Shown piece after piece: positions 56,772 to 64,000 of a stretch of 64,000 bases of DNA (position 1 is its first letter; every line of letters starts with the position of its first letter). The notes below the pieces were generated by a model that worked only from the letters and a program-made list of their open reading frames with translations, ran no database searches and was not told where the DNA came from. Made by a program: the position numbers and the translations under genes. The stretch is from contig JAULSR010000001.1 of the NCBI GenBank assembly GCA_030512295.1, positions 7,401,001 to 7,465,000 on the forward strand, in the 5' to 3' direction. This DNA is from Bombardia bombarda. Its lineage: Eukaryota > Ascomycota > Sordariomycetes > Sordariales > Lasiosphaeriaceae.

Positions 56772-58018
56772 TCAGCTTGGCGAGCACACCCGATGATTGT
56801 GATTGTACGCATACGCATCAAGAATCCCCAACAGCTGCGCAATGGTAGCCAACACAACCAGCACGTGAAATATCTGGTGAGAGGCCCCAAACATGTCGAA
56901 CCCACCAGGTTTGAAACACTCTGGGAATCTCGTCTGACCATAAGTAACATTGCAATATTAGTAAGTGTGTGTGTGTGTGTGTGTGTATCATGTATTGTCT
57001 CATCTCACAGATCCATCCCACAAAATGTTACAACATCGAAAGATTACACAGCCAAAAAGTCAGGTGATGACACTTACCGCGTACACAAGAGCACCCAGCA
57101 TCAGCAACCCCCCCTCGGCAAGGTAGTACGGCATTCCAGACTGTTTCATCATCTGTGACCAGCCAAACAGGTAGATGCCGTGCGCGAGGGGCGCGAAGCC
57201 CGACAGGCCCGTCCCCACGAAGCACATGACCCGGAATCTGCGCCACGAACGACCCTGGAATTTGGGGCCAACGAGCATGCCGATGTCGAGGACGCCGAGT
57301 CCGAGGATCTAGAACACTTGCGGTACTCGTGAGTTTCTGAAACAAAAAAGAGAACTGCATTAGGTAGATAGATAGTTAGCGGGGGAAGACATAGCCGTAC
57401 CATGCTCCAGTAGATAATCCTCAACACCCGCTCGCACCAGAAAACCATGTAGATGCCCGAGACAAAGTCGCCCACGGTCAGGAGTATGATTCCCACAAAG
57501 TCTAATCGCAGCCATAGGTTGTCCACTGCGACGGAGTGGTTTGTCAGGGTGTGGTAGCACGCCGAGAATGACAGACATAGTATCGCCGTGAGGATGAAGG
57601 CTGTGAAGATGAGATCGTCAAGTGCTTTCACAGCTGGGTAGTACGTCGTGTGGAGATGGCCGAGCACAGCACCCTCGCATATGATGAAGGCTATGGCGGG
57701 GATGAGGTGGGTGTATATGTTGATCGTCTCATTATGCAGGTAGAGCAAGCTGCGAAAGGACACTGCAGCTGAACCTGAGATGGGACGGTATCCCTCTCGT
57801 ATGTACTGATTGTCCTTGTGCCACTCGGGAAGCTCGTCGAATGAGAGGAGATGCGGGTAAGCCTTTGTGATGGTGTTGGGTTTTCGGGATGAAGATCCAT
57901 TGGGTGCTAAATTGTTTGGCGGCGAGTCTGTCTTGGTTTCGGTTGTAGCTTCGACTTTGGTCGTCTGGTCTTCATCTTCTATGGGATGGAGCATATCCAG
58001 GGGATCAAGGGATACCAT
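56772..58018 (-). CDS. PAQR/IZH family (adiponectin receptor / haemolysin-III-like) membrane protein
   Basis: Exons 58018-57401, 57308-57078 and 56933-56772 encode 336 residues. Seven helices are visible. The core order is LPEWHKDNQYIREGYRPISG, then LYLHNETINIYTHLIPAI and SACYHTLTNHS. RLDFVGIILLTVGDFVSGIY, MLVGPKFQGRSWRRFRVMCF and SHQIFHVLVVLATIAQLLG follow. The conserved Ser/His/Asp and terminal HxxxH residues bind zinc in this family. Fungal IZH proteins affect zinc and sterol homeostasis. The N-terminal 55 residues are cytosolic and charged. Introns are GTACGG...TTCTAG and GTAAGT...GTCAG; the second contains a (GT)10 microsatellite near 56965-56986. Ceramidase activity is known for human relatives; here it is inference. 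Confidence 0.92.
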
Positions 58019-61000
58019 GGTGCAATTAGATGGTGGCAGCGAAGCTGATCCAGAAAGTGAATAACACGAATGGGGCAGATGATCTGGGATGAGAACTTGA
58101 AATATTTATGTAAGGAGGTTCTCCTCGCAAGCAAGCAAGCAACTGTATGGTCGATTGGAAGCCGTATATTCGAAATGGCGGAGAGATATGTTCAATTTTT
58201 CCAAATATCGCCGATAACCCTTGAAGGAGGGGGCAACGGGTGGGGGCCCATGGAGATGCTGTGCGACCGACCGCTCCTGCAAAGTCTGCAGCAAAGCCAT
58301 TCCCGCGTTCCGATCAGTCACGTGGATTTTTGATGCCGAACGTTAATGAATCGACTAGTCAGACAACTTCAGGTTGAATTGCCCTATGCATGGTAGGGGT
58401 TTGCCCATGGCGAAATCAACGAAGCATAACGTTAGCGGATACGGTGTCTCATTCTCAGTATTGGGTACCTATGTTTGAATAACTCGAGTATCAACGAGTG
58501 CAAATCCGTTGTGAAATGAGACCTGGCGTTGTTATGATAGCTTGAGATTCATCGCTTGATTATATCAAGGGCCTTGATCACGACCAAATTTCAAGTGTAA
58601 GATCTTTGTTGTTGAGTGGGTAAATAGCTGTTGTGGAGTGTGATATCTGGTAAGGTAGCGGGATGCTAGTAACCACCTATGTCCGGAATACTGGCGTTGA
58701 CTCTTCTGAAGAAAATAAACGGACTTTTCGCAAACTTGTTGCGTATCATCTACATCTGGATGGTATTGCTCTTTGATGTGATTAGCCCCCTCACGATCCA
58801 GGATCCAGATCGGATTAACAGCACAGATACATATGTGCCTGCCCATGTCTAAGCTGCTTTAAGGCTATCAGTCTAGCGAGTACGAGTCCACGGTCGAAGT
58901 TGTGTGGCGAGTGAGCACTTAGTCCTAGATATGAACATGCGTTCAATCGTACCGTTTCAACAAGGTCGCCGCCTAATTATATCATGTATACATACGCGAT
59001 CTCCAGTGGGCAGACAGTAGGCAGCGTACGAACGTTTTAGATGTTATGGAAAGAGATATATCACCTGAAGGTGCACATGAGGGATGACAGGCGAACAGAA
59101 ATCCCGTTTCTTTTGAGCTAAGAGCTATGCCGTTGACGGAAGACGCGAGAAGAAGGCGGGACTTTAGCAGCCGAGCTATAACGGCTCTTGTGAGGTTGAT
59201 AAAGGGCTCAAGTCCCACAAGCTGGGCCAAAGCGTGTCAGCCGCTTGTGGACACCATATGTGCTCAGAGCGGCCACGCTATGTACTGTGCGACTTAAAAA
59301 AGACACCATCCCATCGTTACCAATGGTGGCACGAAGTACAGCCGCCCAACCTGGGTCGCCTGGGTAGGTGGACGTATCTCGTGGGATGAGCCGCTGCGTG
59401 GTGAGGCGGCACTGGCACTGGTGGTGGCTGATGGAGCCTCCCAAAAGGTTGGGATTCTGTGTGGAGGCTGATCTCAGGAGGTTGGCAAGCGTGAAACGCG
59501 TGACAGGGGACAGAGAGCGGAGCCACATGGGAGGACAAGAGAGCGGCAAAGACACGCAACGAGCACAACAAGCCTTCATGGGTTGTGTTAGCACGGCCCA
59601 GCCTTAGATTGGTGGTACCAGAGCGCGCTTGATGTCCTGATGGGTTTGCTGATGGCTTCGACTCCTCCAAGTGCTGTGTGTTCAAGTAGCAAGACGAGAA
59701 AACCGAAAGCGAACTACATTCTTCGAGGACGAGAAGTTGCTGGTCGGGACTTGCTAAAATTAGGAACGTCTTCAAACTGTGCATGGATTTGCCAACAGTT
59801 TTGTTCCCTGTCATGTCCCACAAATGCTGACAAGACTCGAAGAATATGTCCCTGTTTGGGAGTGCATTTTGACGGGGGAGAGGTACGGACGTGTCTTCTC
59901 TCGACTTCTCTCGCCTGAGTGGCCTTGTTCATTTTCCTTCCCAGAAATTCAAGGTTCCGAACCCTTGGGACTGTGCCGCTTGGCCGCACACGTGGAACAG
60001 AACTTTGCAGCGCAGCAGTCGAGGCTTTTCGGGCTCCTCTTCTGTTGCACCAACATGGTCCAAGGATGCTGGCCGGTTTCCAGGTTCCGCCGGTATGGTT
60101 CTGTAAAAAATACACAGATGTTGCGTAGCTTATTGATCTGTGATTAACAAGTGACGACTAACACCTGCGGGCGTGCAGAGTTTATGCTGTTGGTGCTGTT
60201 TTGTGTAGTTTAGTCTCCATCCCGAAAGCGGCTTGGATGCAATGTCACCACCACCTTTACTTTCTACCTTTTAATGCTCCGCTGTGCATCATGGTGTGGG
60301 CGCGTATATCGTGGGTGCATCGCCAATCTGGGGAAAAGGGATGGTGTGGTGGACGGGTAGTGAGTGGGGAAGGTGGTGGGCGATGGTGCGATGGAGCGGT
60401 GGTGCGATCGAGGCGTTCAAGGAGGCTTGCACTTGCCCGCACTCTCACCTCACGTCACCATTGTCAAAATTATAATGCAACCGGGCAGGCGCGAGTGACA
60501 ACGACGACGATGAGGAAGGAATGGCCCAAGGGTCGGGTCCATGTGGCGGAAATTGTGACCCGCTCGGCTCCTCGGTTCTTGCACAACGGCTCTCAACTGG
60601 TCGAATCTGTCCCTGCCTGAACTGCACTGCACCTTTGAACCCCGTTACTGCCTCAAGCCTGCCGCTTGCGGCCACCAACTTTTCGAAGCAGAGGTCATCG
60701 AGAGGCCCAAGACACCCCAGCCTTCCGTGGGCTAGCCCCAGACGGGCATGATAGGGTCCGTCCAAGGATCAAGTCGACTCAGCCGCAGAATGCGCCCAGC
60801 AAGGCAGCTAGCTGGTGGCTGTCATTGTGAGCGCCTACCGAGTCTACCTAGCAGGTCTAGCTCCCACCTAAGCTAAGGCAGTTATCTCGATGGCGGGCCC
60901 CCGTCCTCCTTGATCAGTTCACCGTAATATTTTAGTTCATGGGTCTTGTTTGATCTTGTCATCAACGTCCATTCCGTCTCTTCGTTTGTTTTCTTTTCTC

Positions 61001-61294
61001 TTTTGTTCTGTTGTCATCGTTACCGTGTTTTCTTCTTCACCACGCTCGCTGTCGTCTTTCGTTTCCCGCGGCATTCGAATTGGGAAAATAAACTCGAGTT
61101 GGAAACGTCATGGTCGTTTTCGTTTGACGCCGCAGGGATAAGCACTTTTTGTCGCCAGGCTTCCTTATTTCCTAGCTGCGAGATCGGCTCGAGTAGGTAG
61201 AAACCACGGGTGCTCCACGGCACGAATTCACGATTTTTTCCACATCTGCATCCGCGTACCTGGTCAGACAGCTCACGTCTTGAGACACGGAACA
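58019..61294. other. Long intergenic region
   Basis: 3.3 kb between the PAQR and membrane-sensor genes, divergent. Many overlapping frames are present, none with a domain. It includes a pyrimidine-rich leader before 61295. Confidence 0.5.
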
Positions 61295-62587
61295 ATGCGC
61301 AACCCGCGGGGGATTTCGATGCTACCGCCCGCCCTGGTAGCTATTGTCCTCGTCTCGCTAACGCGAGCCACAACCATCGACTTCTCCTTCTACCCACCCA
61401 ATGCGCAAACCTGTCTGTACCAGGCCTCCAATTCGTCCAACTGTGCTGCGGGGACAGTGGCTGCCACAAACGCGTGTTTATGTAACAATGGGGGGAACTT
61501 CGTCACAAACACGGCTTCCTGCTTGGGCAAATCAGACGAAGCCGATATCTCAGGGGTCTATGGGGTGTTGAAAAGCGCATGCTCTGACTCGTCAACGCCG
61601 CTCAATGTTGGAGAAGAGCAGTACCTCTCTGCTGCGGGCGTGAGTGGCACCTTGACCGCGGTCCAGCCCAGTGCGACATCCACACCAGTGTCGACGGCCG
61701 ACTCGACGGTAGTGACATCGACGTCGACAAAACCACCAGCAACCACATCAACGAACGGGGGAGAATTGCCCGCGGTAACAGATGATGGTAGGAAGGAAAG
61801 TGCACCAAGCAAAGGGTTGTCAGTTGGCGCAAAAGCAGGGATTATCGCGGGAGCGGTAGTGGTAGGGCTGACATCACTGGGCGTGGCGGCCTTTATGTTC
61901 ATCCGATACAAGAAGAGGAAGGATGGGGAGGAATCACATCCAATGCTTCCCCAGGAGACCCGACACATGTCCCTAATACCAACACCGGCCGAAACGGTCG
62001 CGCTCGAGGGAGTTGTCGAGGGCCCTGACTGGCCCAAAGACGCAAAATGGAGGCCAGTCTCGACAGTGGTGGAGCAACGAAAGAGTATCTTCAACTGGGA
62101 ATCACCATACCACCTAGCATACCCCGGAGACGATGTAGTCGAGCAGGGGCCATCGCCATCGCCATCTCCGCCTCCAGCATCGGCTCTGGCACCAGCACCA
62201 GCTCTGGTACCAACACCAACACCAGCAGCTCCCGCCGCCGCCCTAGTTCCGGCTCCAAGTCCAACGCCATCTCCGCGACCCCGAGAATCACAATCCAGGA
62301 TCTCGCTGACCCCGTCGCGACTCTTTGAGCTGCAGGGGTCAGACCGTCAGCCGGCAGAAATCGGGACAGAGATACCGGTGGAATTGGGTGACCCTCCATC
62401 GCCAGAGGCACCACCAATACACGAGCCGACCGCCGCACAGCTATATGGGGGAGCGGCTGGACAGAGATCGACCCGGGCGACTCACCTCGCGGGCTGCGAC
62501 CAGCGCCTCGGAGGTAGCCCCGTTGATGGCAGCATCTGTACTTGCTGCCACTGTGTCAGGTCTTTGCTCCGAATCATGTTCAAATGA
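61295..62587 (+). CDS. Type-I membrane protein, WSC/sensor-like cysteine ectodomain
   Basis: A single frame of 430 residues from the ATG at 61295. The layout is signal peptide (MLPPALVAIVLVSLT), Cys-rich ectodomain (about 35-105), Ser/Thr-rich stalk, one membrane segment (AGIIAGAVVVGLTSLGVAAF), then RYKKRK and a long cytosolic tail. The ectodomain has six Cys in the pattern TCLYQ...NCAAG...ACLCNN...SCLG...ACSD. This layout is that of fungal cell-wall-stress or matrix sensors (Wsc/Mid2 type), though the Cys spacing does not match the WSC or CFEM domain exactly. The tail is Pro/Ser/Ala-rich (PAPALVPTPTPAAPA). The final ~40 residues (THLAGCDQRLGGSPVDGSIC...) are less protein-like; an unseen intron could change the end. 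Confidence 0.65.
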   Translation: MRNPRGISMLPPALVAIVLVSLTRATTIDFSFYPPNAQTCLYQASNSSNCAAGTVAATNACLCNNGGNFVTNTASCLGKSDEADISGVYGVLKSACSDSSTPLNVGEEQYLSAAGVSGTLTAVQPSATSTPVSTADSTVVTSTSTKPPATTSTNGGELPAVTDDGRKESAPSKGLSVGAKAGIIAGAVVVGLTSLGVAAFMFIRYKKRKDGEESHPMLPQETRHMSLIPTPAETVALEGVVEGPDWPKDAKWRPVSTVVEQRKSIFNWESPYHLAYPGDDVVEQGPSPSPSPPPASALAPAPALVPTPTPAAPAAALVPAPSPTPSPRPRESQSRISLTPSRLFELQGSDRQPAEIGTEIPVELGDPPSPEAPPIHEPTAAQLYGGAAGQRSTRATHLAGCDQRLGGSPVDGSICTCCHCVRSLLRIMFK

Positions 62588-64000
62588 GGGGTTTGTGTGC
62601 TTCGGGTTTTCTTTTTTCTTATCAAGAAAAAGAAAACCCAGCCCGTCATTGTACATAAAAATGATAACTGACAAATGACGGGTGTGATTTGGTCTGGTGC
62701 GGTGTAGGCGTGGCGTGGCGTGGCGTATTTGGCGCGATATGATACACTTTGCGGAAATCACTGCATTCTTGGTTGCAATTAGCATTTGTGGGCGGCGTTA
62801 AGAGGAGGGTGTGGACTGGGCTGGGCAGTCCCCCATCAATGTTCTTGGGTTCTTAAATTTAGTTCTACCTATTTGTCGTGGGTCTACCATGGGTTGATTT
62901 AGCAACAGCGTGTTTTAGTTCAATGTCTTCCCGCTCTTTTGGAATAAGTCCAATATGTGAACCATAACCTGCTCCGTTGAGCCGGTGGACTGATTGCCCT
63001 GCGTTCAACTTCAGAATGGACGAACGGCTGGCCACACTGCCGAACATGGTATTGCGAGGAACTATTGGCAGGCCATGCAGGCAGGCTACGCACCGGCGTG
63101 CATCAGATATCGCAGATGGCTTTCCCACCTACCTGTCGACAAACCTATCGACCTCCCTACCTGGCTTTAGTTGCTTGCCAACCTCGAAAACTCGCTCACC
63201 TGCCTACATAGGCGAGCTAGATTGATCGGTGAATGACGGTCCCCCGCAGTGACGTAGCTTACATGATGGGTGGACGTTGAAGATAGAGTAGAGGGACGGA
63301 CATTATAAAAAAAGAAAGATAATATATCAAACATCTGATGCCTGACATGGCAACCCGCTGGCGTGGAGGGGGTTTGGGAATGGAAGTCTGGGACAGGAAC
63401 CACGGCTCGGCATGACAAGCGGTCTTCCCGGTGGGCCCATTGCCGCCGTTTTGCGCATTCCAGAGGGTCCCATGGCCTGCTAGGGTGCTCATGTAGGTAG
63501 CCCCTGGCTTGCAAGTCGCTGTAGTCCAATCGAGGCACCTGAAAGCTGCCCGGGTTCGGGTATGCTCCCCGTCACCGCCCACCGCGCGTGAAACCTTGTC
63601 TGCCTGGGCTACCTTGGGTAGGTCGAATCGTCGAGCTTTGCCAATCCCATTCCACCTGTCCTGTCGGTTATCGCTTGGACTGCCAGTGCCCGGGCTGCAG
63701 CTTCCCATCTCTCAAGGTTTCATCCATCATGAAATCGAGCTGCTGCCGAAGGGAAGGGGCGAACGAAGTACACCTTGGTACCCTCCCGCCCGCCATTTCC
63801 CCCACCGTCCTACCTTACCCACCCCGCACCTGTCCATAAGCATTCCTTCCTGCACCTGTCATTGATCAAGCAAAGTTCCGGAGAAACACACAGAGAGTTC
63901 CAGTCTATCACCGCCCCGTCTGCAATACATCGTCTATCGTCCCCCATAAAAGGCCATGGCTATATAGACCACGCGAGCTGTGCGCTTGATCGCCGCAAAG
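62588..64000. other. Intergenic region at right edge
   Basis: No recognisable gene. Small frames at 62.9-63.9 kb lack domains. A TATAAA-like/TATATAG stretch near 63945-63967 could belong to a gene beyond the window. Confidence 0.45.

Noticed and set aside
1..64000. tRNA genes, rRNA, CRISPR, secondary-metabolite cluster
   Set aside because: No B-box/A-box pair with a foldable cloverleaf was spotted by eye. No PKS/NRPS or tailoring cluster is present, and CRISPR is not expected in a fungus. A tRNAscan run would settle the first.

Overview
The window is nuclear DNA of a filamentous ascomycete (Pezizomycotina, most likely Sordariomycetes). Genes are intron-poor and sit singly on either strand. 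Introns are 45-100 nt with GT(A/G)NGT donors and CTRAC branch points. Several families are fungal hallmarks: a Bli-3-like flavoprotein, an RGS-LOV protein, GH92 and GH30 glycosidases, the AcuH-type carnitine carrier and fungal TFIIIC. I cannot name the species. No tRNA, rRNA, CRISPR or bacterial-type feature was recognised. Layout: 0-3.6 kb is degraded sequence with relics of an Hsp70-like gene carrying in-frame TAG codons. At 3.6-5.8 kb is an MFS transporter. About 3.9 kb without a supportable gene follows, then an F-box protein (9.7-11.2 kb) and a histidine-phosphatase protein (13.6-15.8 kb). The housekeeping block at 17.7-30.4 kb holds GPI8 (GPI transamidase), a TFIIIC subunit, ALG1 (N-glycan mannosyltransferase), an MSC2-type zinc transporter and a carnitine/acylcarnitine carrier. 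At 30.68-31.76 kb lies a 1.08-kb element with long terminal inverted repeats and a 6-bp flanking direct repeat. The next block (32.9-41.1 kb) has a ubiquitin-conjugating E2, SNU23 (spliceosome), DPH5 (diphthamide), a Bli-3-like protein and a secreted GH92 alpha-mannosidase. At 43.6-46.2 kb is an RGS-LOV protein. After it come a DUF218 protein, an FMP30/NAPE-PLD-like metallo-hydrolase, a small 103-residue protein, a secreted GH30 glycosidase, an SRPBCC protein interrupted by a TAG, a PAQR/IZH membrane protein and a type-I membrane sensor-like protein (61.3-62.6 kb). There is no gene cluster in the biosynthetic sense. Loose themes are ER glycosylation and GPI anchoring (GPI8, ALG1), zinc homeostasis (MSC2, IZH-like), polysaccharide and glycan breakdown (GH92, GH30), and light biology (Bli-3-like and RGS-LOV, about 6 kb apart). 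The points most worth a second look are these: the RGS-LOV protein has Gly where the photoactive Cys should be; the inverted-repeat element appears undescribed; four GATC sites crowd upstream of the Bli-3-like gene; two introns appear to use GC-AG boundaries; the TFIIIC gene carries an apparent one-base frameshift in a C-run; and the SRPBCC gene has an in-frame amber codon with coding sequence continuing beyond it. All exon coordinates were worked out by hand from reading frames and splice motifs, without alignments or transcripts.
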